Program-made: the position numbers and the translations under genes
Source: CAZYTO01 sp964650405
Lineage (GTDB): Bacteria > Acidobacteriota > Thermoanaerobaculia > Gp7-AA8
Length of the DNA stretch: 11,334 nt
Direction: 5' to 3'
NCBI GenBank assembly: GCA_964650405.1
Contig: CAZYTO010000186.1
Location: forward strand, 1-11,334
Shown: positions 5,406-11,161 of the stretch, piece after piece
How positions within the stretch are numbered: the first letter of the stretch is position 1
How the letters are laid out: each line of letters opens with the position of its first letter
The notes under the pieces: model-generated
Databases searched by the model: none
What the model was told of the DNA's origin: nothing
Seen by the model: the letters and a program-made list of their open reading frames with translations, nothing else

Positions 5406-6716
5406 ATGCAACGACATATCCCGTCGTGCGAGGCGCGCCGGTCGCTGGGAAGGGCGGCGCGCGCAGCTATGCCGCGTTCGGCGCATGCGCAGTGGATTCC
5501 ACGCGAACCGGAGAGCGTGCTGGCCATCCTGGCGGCGACGACGCCGCGGGGGCTCCCCCGGCTTCTGGCGCTGCGCTGGCAGCGGATGGCGGTTTCACCG
5601 TTCGCCTATTTCCGCGGCGCGGCGGCAGTCATGGCGGCAGACCTTCGGGAGCGCCCGCACACGGGACTGACGGCGCAGATCTGCGGGGATGCGCACGTGC
5701 AGAACCTCGGTGCGTACGCCTCGGCGGAGGGCCAACTCGTCTTCGACATCAACGACTTCGACGAGACGACGAACGCGCCGTTCGAATGGGACCTCCTGCG
5801 TTTCGGGGCGAGCCTGGCGCTGGCGGGGAGGGAGGCAGGCAACTCACGGCGAGCCGTCGAGGAAGCGGTTCACGCGTTCGTGGCGGCCTACCGCGGCGCG
5901 ATCCGCATGTTTGCGGCCATGCCGTTCCTCGACATCCTGCGTTACGACATCGAGCGTCGGCTCCCTGCCGGGCCGGTTCGGAACGTCCTTCGAAAGGCGG
6001 CGCACACGCCGCCGCACCAGCATGTCGCCGAAGCGGTACGGCGTCGCGGCGGAGTGCCGCGGATGATCCGGACCGCGACCAGGCGCACCGTTCCTGGTGA
6101 AGAGGTCCAAAACGTCGTGGCCGCCCTGGCCGGATACCGGGCCACCCTGCAACCCGACCGGCTGGAGGCGCTCAGTCGCTACGAGCCGGTGGACGTCGCC
6201 TTCAGGATCGTGGGCACCGGCGGGTTGGGCCGCCTCAACTACGTCGTGCTCATGGCGGGCGCGCTGCCGAACGACGCCATGATCCTTCAAGTAAAGGAAG
6301 CGCTCCCGTCCGTGCATGCAAGCGGACCGCTGCCGGCCGGCCGGAGCGAGGGGCAGCGCGTCATCGAGGGCCAGAGGCTGATGCAGCGCGCCTCCGATCC
6401 GTTCCTGGGATGGACGGAGCTCGACGGCCGTTCCTGCATCGTCCGCCTGTACCACGATCACAAGGCTTCGGTGGAGCCCGGCGACCTGCGCGGAAGGGCG
6501 GTCATCGAATACGCGCACGTGGCGGGTGAAGTCTTCGCACGGGCGCACGCACGCAGCGGGGATGCCGTGGCCATCGCCGCGTACTGCGGTACATCCACCC
6601 GCCTCGACCGGGCGGTGGCGGCGTTCGCCGGGGCGTACGCGGAGCAGACGCGGGGCGATTACGCGGCCTTCCTGCGCTGGCGGCCCAAGGGCGGCGCGCG
6701 GAAGGCCAAGCTCTGA
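5406..6716 (+). CDS. DUF2252 family protein
   Basis: A 436-residue protein of the uncharacterised DUF2252 family, whose motifs recall aminoglycoside phosphotransferase/protein kinase-like folds; no activity is established from sequence. Conserved blocks, counted from GTG 5403: MAVSPFAYFRGAA (62-74), CGDAHVQNLGAY (94-105), LVFDINDFDET (112-122), PFEWDLLRFGASLALA (126-141), then a GTGGLGRLNYVVL loop, ILQVKEALPSVHA, GQRVIEGQRLMQRASDPFLGWT, and RLYHDHKAS, where relatives often have RDxKGS. GDAH and ND.DE resemble catalytic and metal loops of kinase-like enzymes, an inference only. I prefer ATG 5406 over GTG 5403 because of the GGAGA spacing. The gene follows nrnA after 72 bases and is not obviously coupled to it. 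Confidence 0.85.
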   Translation: MQRHIPSCEARRSLGRAARAAMPRSAHAQWIPREPESVLAILAATTPRGLPRLLALRWQRMAVSPFAYFRGAAAVMAADLRERPHTGLTAQICGDAHVQNLGAYASAEGQLVFDINDFDETTNAPFEWDLLRFGASLALAGREAGNSRRAVEEAVHAFVAAYRGAIRMFAAMPFLDILRYDIERRLPAGPVRNVLRKAAHTPPHQHVAEAVRRRGGVPRMIRTATRRTVPGEEVQNVVAALAGYRATLQPDRLEALSRYEPVDVAFRIVGTGGLGRLNYVVLMAGALPNDAMILQVKEALPSVHASGPLPAGRSEGQRVIEGQRLMQRASDPFLGWTELDGRSCIVRLYHDHKASVEPGDLRGRAVIEYAHVAGEVFARAHARSGDAVAIAAYCGTSTRLDRAVAAFAGAYAEQTRGDYAAFLRWRPKGGARKAKL

Positions 6717-6731
6717 GCATCCGGTGAACAA

Positions 6732-6745
6732 CTGAACACATTCAA
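6732..6745. promoter_or_regulatory. Operator-like palindrome 1 (upstream of -35)
   Basis: CTGAACACATTCAA contains the inverted halves TGAA/TTCA and matches the perfect palindrome at 6787-6800 at 11 of 14 positions. Its centre is 55 bp from that of the second site. It lies 8 bases upstream of the -35 box. Confidence 0.5.
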
Positions 6746-6753
6746 AAACGGCC

Positions 6754-6782
6754 TTGACCGGAGCGAAACTGCGACCTAGATT
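6754..6782 (+). promoter_or_regulatory. Sigma-70-type promoter (TTGACC - 17 nt - TAGATT)
   Basis: The -35 box TTGACC (6754-6759) and -10 box TAGATT (6777-6782) are separated by the optimal 17 bases. The predicted transcription start is around 6789, inside the second operator. It points toward the small reading frame at 6839 and the two genes behind it. Confidence 0.7.
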
Positions 6783-6786
6783 TGAA

Positions 6787-6800
6787 TTGAACGCGTTCAA
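6787..6800. promoter_or_regulatory. Operator-like perfect 14-bp palindrome TTGAACGCGTTCAA
   Basis: A perfect palindrome covering the predicted transcription start, just after the -10 box. Bound protein here would block initiation. The AAC-NN-GTT layout is typical of TetR-type operators, but LacI-type and others cannot be excluded. No regulator gene lies in the window. Confidence 0.6.
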
Positions 6801-6838
6801 CGACACGTTCGTTACGAAGAAGACGGAGGTTGCAGACC

Positions 6839-6961
6839 ATGACACCCGCAAAGGCATTCTGGCTCCGGTTGTGGCTCTGGGTCCGAACCGTGGTCCCCCG
6901 GCCTGTCCACCTGCGCTACGTCGCTCCGGCGAAGCGAAAGACGGAGGGCCGTGTGTGGTGA
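6839..6961 (+). CDS. Small Trp-rich, basic 40-residue peptide (possible leader or small membrane-active protein)
   Basis: ATG 6839 is preceded at 8 bases by GGAGGT (6825-6830), one of the best ribosome binding sites in the window, and follows the regulated promoter. The product starts MTPAKAFWLRLWLWVRTVV (residues 1-19), with four Trp in 40 residues and an amphipathic or hydrophobic N-terminal half, then a basic C-terminal half ending in EGRVW. I do not recognise a family. It could be a genuine small protein, a leader peptide for the operon, or the remnant of a longer gene. A 126-base gap separates it from the next gene. Confidence 0.5.
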   Translation: MTPAKAFWLRLWLWVRTVVPRPVHLRYVAPAKRKTEGRVW

Positions 6962-6970
6962 GCGGCTGGT

Positions 6971-6982
6971 GGTGAGCTCACC
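6971..6982. repeat. Perfect 12-bp palindrome GGTGAGCTCACC
   Basis: It lies 10 bases after the stop of the small peptide, in the leader of the next gene. With no loop it is more likely a protein-binding site or chance than a terminator. No T-run follows. Confidence 0.4.
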
Positions 6983-7086
6983 GGCAGGCGCCGGTCGGGC
7001 TGGGCAGGCGGATTATCGCGCGCCGGGGAGTCCACCAGCATCGTGACGGATTTGCGCGCCGGTCGCGCGAGAGAAGGAGGGGAGGC

Positions 7087-7485
7087 ATGTACGTCGTCGT
7101 CAGCTATCTGGTGTACCTGGCCTTGAGCATCGCCGTTACCGTGTGGGTGGCCCGGACGCTGCACCGCAACGGACGGATCTTTCTCGTGGACTCGTTCCTC
7201 GGAAATGAGCCGCTGGCGGACTCGGTCAACCACCTGCTCGTGGTCGGCTTCTACCTGGTGAACCTCGGCTATGTCTCTTTGGCGTTGAAGTACGGCGCCA
7301 AGCCGGAGAGCGTGGCCGAGTCGATCGAGTACCTCAGCACGAAAGTCGGAGTGGTGCTGCTCGTCCTCGGGGCCATGCACTTCCTCAACATCCGCATCTT
7401 CTCCGGCATGCGCCGCCGGGCCACGGAGGGTATCCGGCCGCCGGTTGCGCCGCAGGCCCACACCCTGCCGCCGCGGCAGGCGTAG
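7087..7485 (+). CDS. Small integral membrane protein, three predicted helices
   Basis: A 132-residue protein with hydrophobic segments at about 2-22, 46-67 and 84-103 and a proline-rich C-terminal tail (RPPVAPQAHTLPPRQA). The loop RTLHRNGRIFLVDSFLGNEPLADSVNHLLVVGFYLVN after helix 1 is reminiscent of a conserved family of unnamed bacterial membrane proteins, but I cannot give it a function. The start is well supported by AAGGAGG about 7 bases before the ATG. It is followed after 9 bases by the DCC-family oxidoreductase, so the two are almost certainly co-translated. A joint role in envelope thiol chemistry is a guess from that linkage. Confidence 0.8.
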   Translation: MYVVVSYLVYLALSIAVTVWVARTLHRNGRIFLVDSFLGNEPLADSVNHLLVVGFYLVNLGYVSLALKYGAKPESVAESIEYLSTKVGVVLLVLGAMHFLNIRIFSGMRRRATEGIRPPVAPQAHTLPPRQA

Positions 7486-7494
7486 GAGGGAGCC

Positions 7495-7956
7495 ATGCGC
7501 GCGATCTACGTCCTATACGACTCCCGGTGCGGCGTCTGTTCACGCCTCCGTGCCTGGATGCTGGAGCAGCCGGCCTACTTGACTATCGACTTTGTACCGG
7601 CTGGATCGGGTCGGGCCCGGAGCCTCTTTCCGGAGCTTCGCCACGACGAGCAACCATCGGAGCTCGTGGTAGTGACGGATGAAGGGGAGGTCTACCTCGA
7701 CGACCGTGCCTGGATCGTCTGTTTCTACGCCCTCGTCGAATACCGCAGCTTGTCGTTCCGGCTGGCCGGTCCGCCGTTGCGGCGCCTGGCCCGCGCGGCC
7801 TGGGAGATTGTCTCGAAGAACCGCCTGGCCCTCTCGCGCGTGCTGGCCCTGAGGAGCGACGCCGACGTGGCGGCTCAGCTCGAATCCCAGCCGGCCACCG
7901 GCTGCCCGGTGGAGTGGGAGGGCGCCGACCGGAGCAGCCTCCGGCTCTGGGACTGA
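7495..7956 (+). CDS. DCC-family thiol-disulfide oxidoreductase (DUF393)
   Basis: A 153-residue protein with the DUF393 signature at the N-terminus: AIYVLYDSRCGVCSRLRAWM, with the redox pair Cys12-x-x-Cys15 following a beta strand. Later it has ELVVVTDEGEVYLDDRAWIVCFYALVEYRSLSFRLAGPPLRRL, matching the family's 'G.v..gs.Ai...l' region. There is no signal peptide. DCC proteins are thioredoxin-fold candidates whose substrates are mostly unknown. Its ribosome binding site (AGGAGGG, 7484-7490) overlaps the stop codon of the membrane protein before it. Its own stop codon abuts, with no intervening base, the stop of the convergent gene on the other strand. Confidence 0.85.
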   Translation: MRAIYVLYDSRCGVCSRLRAWMLEQPAYLTIDFVPAGSGRARSLFPELRHDEQPSELVVVTDEGEVYLDDRAWIVCFYALVEYRSLSFRLAGPPLRRLARAAWEIVSKNRLALSRVLALRSDADVAAQLESQPATGCPVEWEGADRSSLRLWD

Positions 7957-7962
7957 TCAGTC
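7951..7962. other. Perfect 12-bp palindrome spanning two back-to-back stop codons
   Basis: GACTGATCAGTC contains TGA (7954-7956) of the plus-strand oxidoreductase immediately followed by TCA (7957-7959), the TGA of the minus-strand membrane protein. There is no intergenic DNA for a separate terminator, and none with a T-run is visible nearby. Confidence 0.7.
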
Positions 7963-8301
7963 GATGCGCAGCGGTGTGAGAGCTACGCCGCAGACACCGC
8001 CGATGAGACTGACGATGCATCCGCCGACGAAGAGACCGGTGGAGAGGCCCTTGTTGCGCACCAGCCGGGAGATGCCGATGAAGACGAGGCCGGGAATGAC
8101 GCCGATGAGGAAGGCCAGGGCCTTGCTGTTCGTGCTGGAGCCGGCCAGGCCGGCGATGAAGTTCCCGATGAGCCCCACCAGCAGGGAGATGATCAATCCT
8201 ACGATCACCAGGCCTGGGTTGACCTCACTCACCGGCGGAGCCGTCAACGGTGGCTGGGGCGGGGGAGGCGGCGGCGGGTCGATGGGATCGGTCGTCGTCA
8301 T
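7957..8301 (-). CDS. Small proline-rich membrane protein
   Basis: A 114-residue protein. Its N-terminal 27 residues are a cytoplasm-like proline tract (IDPPPPPPPQPPLTAPP), followed by hydrophobic segments at about 30-52, 61-79 and 87-107. The layout resembles small DUF4190/DUF4870-like membrane proteins with proline-rich heads, but I cannot assign a family. GAGGTGAT, an excellent ribosome binding site, ends 2 bases before the ATG region (short spacing). It lies 18 bases downstream of the radical SAM stop codon on the same strand, so it is probably the last gene of that operon. Confidence 0.75.
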   Translation of the reverse strand: MTTTDPIDPPPPPPPQPPLTAPPVSEVNPGLVIVGLIISLLVGLIGNFIAGLAGSSTNSKALAFLIGVIPGLVFIGISRLVRNKGLSTGLFVGGCIVSLIGGVCGVALTPLRID

Positions 8302-8319
8302 GCATCACCTCATCGTTGG

Positions 8320-9771
8320 TCAGTGGGTTGGGGCGAGTGGGCTGGGTGGAGTGGCGAGCGGGCGTTCCGCCCAGGCGCGCAGCGGCGCGAGGCGGGTGGT
8401 CTCGAGCTCGTCGCGGTAGAAGAGGTTGTAAGTATCAAACGGAATGAGCCGCCCGTCCGGGTGGACGATGTGCACGCAGGTCTTCTTGATGGAGCGGAGG
8501 TCGAACGACTGCGCATCGATGAATTCGACGATCAGGACGCGGAAGATGTTCGCGTACGACGCATCGCCGGCGGCCAGGACCTTCGGCATGCAGCAGAGCA
8601 GGTCCTTGAGCCGGGCCGGTTGGGTGTCGGCGCCGATGCCGGTGGAGAAGAGATTGAGGAAGGCGCCGCGGACGCCTGGCTCGCTCTCCAGGACGATGGT
8701 GTTGCGGCTGCCGTTCATCAGGGCGTCGCGGCCGATCATCGACGTGAGGGGGATGACGTCGCCGTCGCCGCTCTTGAACGCATAACCCATGCAGAGCGCG
8801 TCGGGGTGGCAGGGGACGGGCACGAGGTCCTCAGGCAGGAATCGCGACGACTGCTCGAGGATCCCGCGCCGCACCTCGGACAGCGTCAGCCGGTTCGCTC
8901 CGTCGTCGTAGCCGTCGACGCGGCCGGCCACCTGCACCGGCTGGAACGTCACGCCCCGCACGCACGGCTGGGAGAGCGCGAACTCGAGGATCTCGCCGAT
9001 CTCGTCGTCGTTCACGCCGCGTTGCAGGGTGACGACGAGTGTCGTGGAGAGCCCGAGCTCGTTCAGGCGGTCGATGGCCTTCATGCGGATGTCGCGCAGG
9101 TCGGCGCCGCGGAGCACTTCCAACGGCCTGGGCCGGAGGGAGTCGAACTGCAGGTAGATCTCGAAGAGCGGTTTGTACGACGCCAGGCGTCTGGCGAACT
9201 CCGCGTCGCGGGCGATGCGCACACCGTTCGTGTTGACCATGAGGTGGCGGATGGGCCGCCGTTTCGCCGCATCGAGGATGGCGAAGAAGTCGGGATGAAT
9301 GGTCGGCTCGCCGCCGGAAATCTGCACGACGTCCGCTTCCCCTTCGTTCGCCACCACGGCGTCGAGCATGGACTCGATCAATTCCAGCGGGCGATGGTGC
9401 TGCCTCTCGGGGCCGCTGCCGGCGTAGCAGATGGGGCAGCGCAGGTTGCAGGCGTCCGTCACTTCGATAAGCGAAACGCAACTGTGCTGCTCATGGTCGG
9501 GGCAGAGGCCGCAGTCGTAGGGGCAGCTCCAGCGGATGGGTGTGTTGCGCCGCAACGGCATCTCGGGCGGCTTGAGATAGACCTCGCGGCACTGCCGGTA
9601 GTAGTCCACGTCGTCCGAAACGAGCACCCGTTCGCTGCCGTGCGTGGGGCAGTGCTTCAGCATCCAGACACGGCCCTCTTCGAAGACGACCTTGCCGTCC
9701 ACCTTGCGGTAGCACGTCGTGCAGATCGAAACGACGGCGTCGTAGAAGAGATACGGTCGCGTTGCGGTCGT
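8320..9771 (-). CDS. Radical SAM protein resembling the MJ0619/Tes (tetraether synthase) family; start lost in assembly gap
   Basis: In-frame coding reaches the gap at 9771 without its ATG. The duplicated copy at 9993-10068 supplies MTTATRP, giving about 484 residues. Counting from that ATG: a rubredoxin- or zinc-finger-like CTTC (18-21) paired with HCPTHG (41-46); CPYDCGLCPDHEQHSC (84-99); the radical SAM triad CNLRCPIC (Cys109, 113, 116); SGGEPTIHPDF (153-163); VNTNGVRIA; and further Cys in PVPCHPDALC and LLCC, possible auxiliary cluster ligands. This Cys layout matches my recollection of the MJ0619 group, whose archaeal member joins lipid tails into membrane-spanning tetraethers. The bacterial substrate is unproven. 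A GTG at 9702 is in frame but would cut off the CTTC pair, so it is not the start. Downstream lies the small membrane protein; upstream lies the Lgt-like gene. Confidence 0.85.
   Translation of the reverse strand, partial: TTATRPYLFYDAVVSICTTCYRKVDGKVVFEEGRVWMLKHCPTHGSERVLVSDDVDYYRQCREVYLKPPEMPLRRNTPIRWSCPYDCGLCPDHEQHSCVSLIEVTDACNLRCPICYAGSGPERQHHRPLELIESMLDAVVANEGEADVVQISGGEPTIHPDFFAILDAAKRRPIRHLMVNTNGVRIARDAEFARRLASYKPLFEIYLQFDSLRPRPLEVLRGADLRDIRMKAIDRLNELGLSTTLVVTLQRGVNDDEIGEILEFALSQPCVRGVTFQPVQVAGRVDGYDDGANRLTLSEVRRGILEQSSRFLPEDLVPVPCHPDALCMGYAFKSGDGDVIPLTSMIGRDALMNGSRNTIVLESEPGVRGAFLNLFSTGIGADTQPARLKDLLCCMPKVLAAGDASYANIFRVLIVEFIDAQSFDLRSIKKTCVHIVHPDGRLIPFDTYNLFYRDELETTRLAPLRAWAERPLATPPSPLAPTH
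9699..9771 (-). repeat. Copy 1 of a 73-bp near-identical duplication (radical SAM 5' end)
   Basis: It matches 9993-10065 with only 4 mismatches. The last 48 bases, up to the edge of the gap, are identical. All four differences fall in the codons for CTTC (here) versus GPTA (other copy). Confidence 0.9.
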
Positions 9772-9781
9772 NNNNNNNNNN
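9772..9781. other. Assembly gap (10 N)
   Basis: Ten unknown bases separate two contigs. The true size and content are not given by the sequence. The left contig ends one codon short of the radical SAM start. Confidence 0.99.
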
Positions 9782-9860
9782 CGATGACAAAGACGAGCAC
9801 CACAACGACCGCTAGGATCAGCAGCGCATGGGCCAACCTGATGCCGATGTACTTGCCCAT
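9782..9860 (-). CDS. N-terminus of a DppB/OppB-like ABC transporter permease (partial, cut by gap)
   Basis: ATG 9860 begins MGKYIGIRLAHALLILAVVV followed by VLVFVI, then runs into the N-run. A basic 'M..YI..RL' start followed at once by a long hydrophobic helix ending in VFVI is the classic opening of dipeptide/oligopeptide-type ABC permeases. Only 26 residues are visible, so the family is likely rather than certain. The start lies 43 bases after the stop of the fragment at 9904-10068, consistent with a substrate-binding-protein then permease operon. It bears no relation to the radical SAM operon around it and may come from another locus. Confidence 0.55.
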
Positions 9861-9903
9861 ATGGCGACCCGCGATCAACCGCCGACGAGCTGCCGCCCTT
9901 TGC

Positions 9904-10068
9904 TCACGCTTTGCCGTCCTTGAACGAAAGCGGGTGCGACCAGAACCAGGTTTCTTTGTATTTCAGGAAGTTCTCCTGGTCCCATCCTTCGACCACCTTG
10001 CGGTAGGCCGTCGGGCCGATCGAAACGACGGCGTCGTAGAAGAGATACGGTCGCGTTGCGGTCGTCAT
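9904..10068 (-). pseudogene. Chimeric 54-residue frame: radical SAM N-terminus fused to a foreign C-terminal tail
   Basis: The ATG at 10068 starts MTTATRPYLFYDAVVSI, identical to the N-terminus of the radical SAM protein. After GPTAYRKV it continues as an unrelated tail (VVEGWDQENFLKYKETWFW, then SHPLSFKDGKA) and stops at 9904. The tail is followed by an ABC permease start, so it could be the last residues of a peptide-binding ABC protein. I do not recognise it firmly. The switch happens within a shared stretch CTACCGCAAGGTGG (minus strand). It is either a real recombination product or an assembly chimera next to the gap. It should not be read as a functional gene without checking. Confidence 0.5.
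9993..10065 (-). repeat. Copy 2 of the 73-bp duplication
   Basis: It pairs with 9699-9771 (offset 294 bases, 69 of 73 identical). Unlike copy 1 it continues into an ATG (10066-10068) and an upstream region. Confidence 0.9.
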
Positions 10069-10085
10069 GAGAGAGCGAGACGCTC

Positions 10086-10091
10086 ATAGTA
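10086..10091 (-). promoter_or_regulatory. Candidate -10 box TACTAT for the radical SAM start
   Basis: On the minus strand TACTAT matches the sigma-70 -10 consensus at 5 of 6 positions and ends 17 bases before the ATG at 10068. There is no clear ribosome binding site. The -35 position falls in the GAAGGGC heptamers and is weak. Confidence 0.35.
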
Positions 10092-10104
10092 GAGCACGTC
10101 TCTT

Positions 10105-10139
10105 GAAGGGCGAAGGACGAAGGGCGAAGGGCGAAGGGC
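10105..10139 (+). repeat. GAAGGGC heptanucleotide tandem repeat (5 units)
   Basis: GAAGGGC, GAAGGAC, GAAGGGC, GAAGGGC, GAAGGGC in exact 7-nt register, in the 85-base space between the stop of the Lgt-like gene and the radical SAM start. Confidence 0.9.
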
Positions 10140-10153
10140 CGCCCTCGATTCCG

Positions 10154-11035
10154 TCAGGCCTGCGACGGGGCGTCGTCCGCGGCGGTCTTTGGCCGGTTCG
10201 GGAGCCACGGGAACGCCCGGCGATCCGCGCTGAGTAGGACGACGGCGTAGTAAACCAGGCCGGCCGCGCACGCCCATTGGATCGCGCTCAGTCCGAGCAG
10301 GAGCGGTGGCGGCTCGGGCTTGAGAAAATCGACGGCGAGGCGAAAGGCAAGGTAGGAAGCGAGGAAGAGACGGAAGCGGTCGCCACTTTGAAAATGGCTT
10401 CGTGAAGGGCGAAAGGCGAAGGAAGAAGGGAGGGATTCGGCGTCGCTTTCCTTCGCCCTTCCTCCTTCGCCCGTCGCCCTTTCAGGCTCGCTCTTCCCCT
10501 CTTCGACCTCGCCAATCCGCACGAAGCGCAGACACCAGGCAAGCACGAGCAGAAACGCGATTTCGTACAGCGCTACCGGATGGCGTTTCACGCCGTCGGC
10601 GATGGCGATGCCCCACGGAAGGGACGTAGGCAGGCCGGCGGTGCGGTCGATCGGTCCGGCCAGGAAGCAGCCGATGCGGCCGATGCTCATGGCGGTGATG
10701 AGGGGATAGACGAAGAGGTCGCCCGTCGAGCGGGTGACGCTGTTCATCCGTTTCGCGATCTCCACGCCGATCAGGCCGCCGAGGAGGCCGCCGACGACGG
10801 TCTTGCCGCTGAGCCATGAGGCCGGATCGGCGAGGCGCGATGGCTCGCAAAGCACGAACAACAACCGTGTTCCGATTGCGGCACCGAGGGCAGCACCGGC
10901 CAGGATCGAGGCACGGAGCGAGTCGGAGATCACGTCAGGCCGCCGTTTGCGCCCCACGACATAGACGACGGCGCCGGTGAGATAGCCGAGCGCCTCGAAG
11001 GCGAAGTGCACGCCCAGATTGCCGGTCCACTGCAT
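10154..11035 (-). CDS. Lgt-like (prolipoprotein diacylglyceryl transferase family) integral membrane protein
   Basis: A 293-residue protein with about seven hydrophobic segments (near 10-27, 42-63, 80-95, 107-126, 155-172, 221-238, 248-268). Family-like motifs: GKTVVGGLLGGLIGVE (77-92), MSIGRIGCFLAGPIDRT (116-132), SLPWGIA and RHPVALYEIAFLL (151-163). True Lgt has GRxGNFxNxE. Here Asn is replaced by Cys and the HGG motif is missing, so this is a divergent relative, probably not the lipoprotein-maturing enzyme. Residues about 176-218 are a hydrophilic insertion encoded by heptamer-repeat DNA, between two membrane helices. The ATG is the only possible start after an in-frame stop 10 codons upstream; the ribosome binding site is weak. 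It precedes the radical SAM gene on the same strand. Confidence 0.8.
   Translation of the reverse strand: MQWTGNLGVHFAFEALGYLTGAVVYVVGRKRRPDVISDSLRASILAGAALGAAIGTRLLFVLCEPSRLADPASWLSGKTVVGGLLGGLIGVEIAKRMNSVTRSTGDLFVYPLITAMSIGRIGCFLAGPIDRTAGLPTSLPWGIAIADGVKRHPVALYEIAFLLVLAWCLRFVRIGEVEEGKSEPERATGEGGRAKESDAESLPSSFAFRPSRSHFQSGDRFRLFLASYLAFRLAVDFLKPEPPPLLLGLSAIQWACAAGLVYYAVVLLSADRRAFPWLPNRPKTAADDAPSQA
10404..10482. repeat. Inverted pair of GAAGGGC-type heptamer arrays inside the Lgt-like gene
   Basis: GAAGGGC, GAAAGGC, GAAGGAA, GAAGGGA (10404-10431) face GCCCTTC, CTCCTTC, GCCCGTC, GCCCTTT (10455-10482) across 23 bases. The pair keeps the reading frame open and adds a charged/Ser-rich loop. The same unit forms the intergenic array at 10105-10139. 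Confidence 0.8.
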
Positions 11036-11144
11036 CGCGCTGAGGATAACGGCTGTGTTGCCGTCTCAGGCGGGTCTTTCTCTTCGTCGTCAATGGGCGG
11101 GCGGCTGGCGGCGGAGGCCGATCCATTTGGAGATGCGTGGGCTT

Positions 11145-11158
11145 AGGAGCAGGATAGG
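11145..11158 (+). promoter_or_regulatory. Ribosome binding region of the gene at 11162
   Basis: AGGAG (11145-11149) and AGGATAGG (11151-11158) precede GTG 11162. AGGA at 11151-11154 is 7 bases away. This supports the GTG start. Confidence 0.5.
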
Positions 11159-11161
11159 CAC

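Noticed and set aside
6754..6975. 73-codon frame starting at TTG over the regulated promoter
   Set aside because: Its start codon is the -35 box itself and it has no ribosome binding site. The 40-residue frame at 6839 in another phase has both.
9702..9702. GTG as the start of the radical SAM gene
   Set aside because: It would remove the conserved RPYLFYD...CTTC segment, which is in frame up to the gap and clearly part of the protein.
8323..10089. Very long plus-strand open frame antisense to the radical SAM gene and crossing the gap
   Set aside because: It is a high-GC shadow frame of the radical SAM gene. It runs through the N-run and matches no protein family I recognise.
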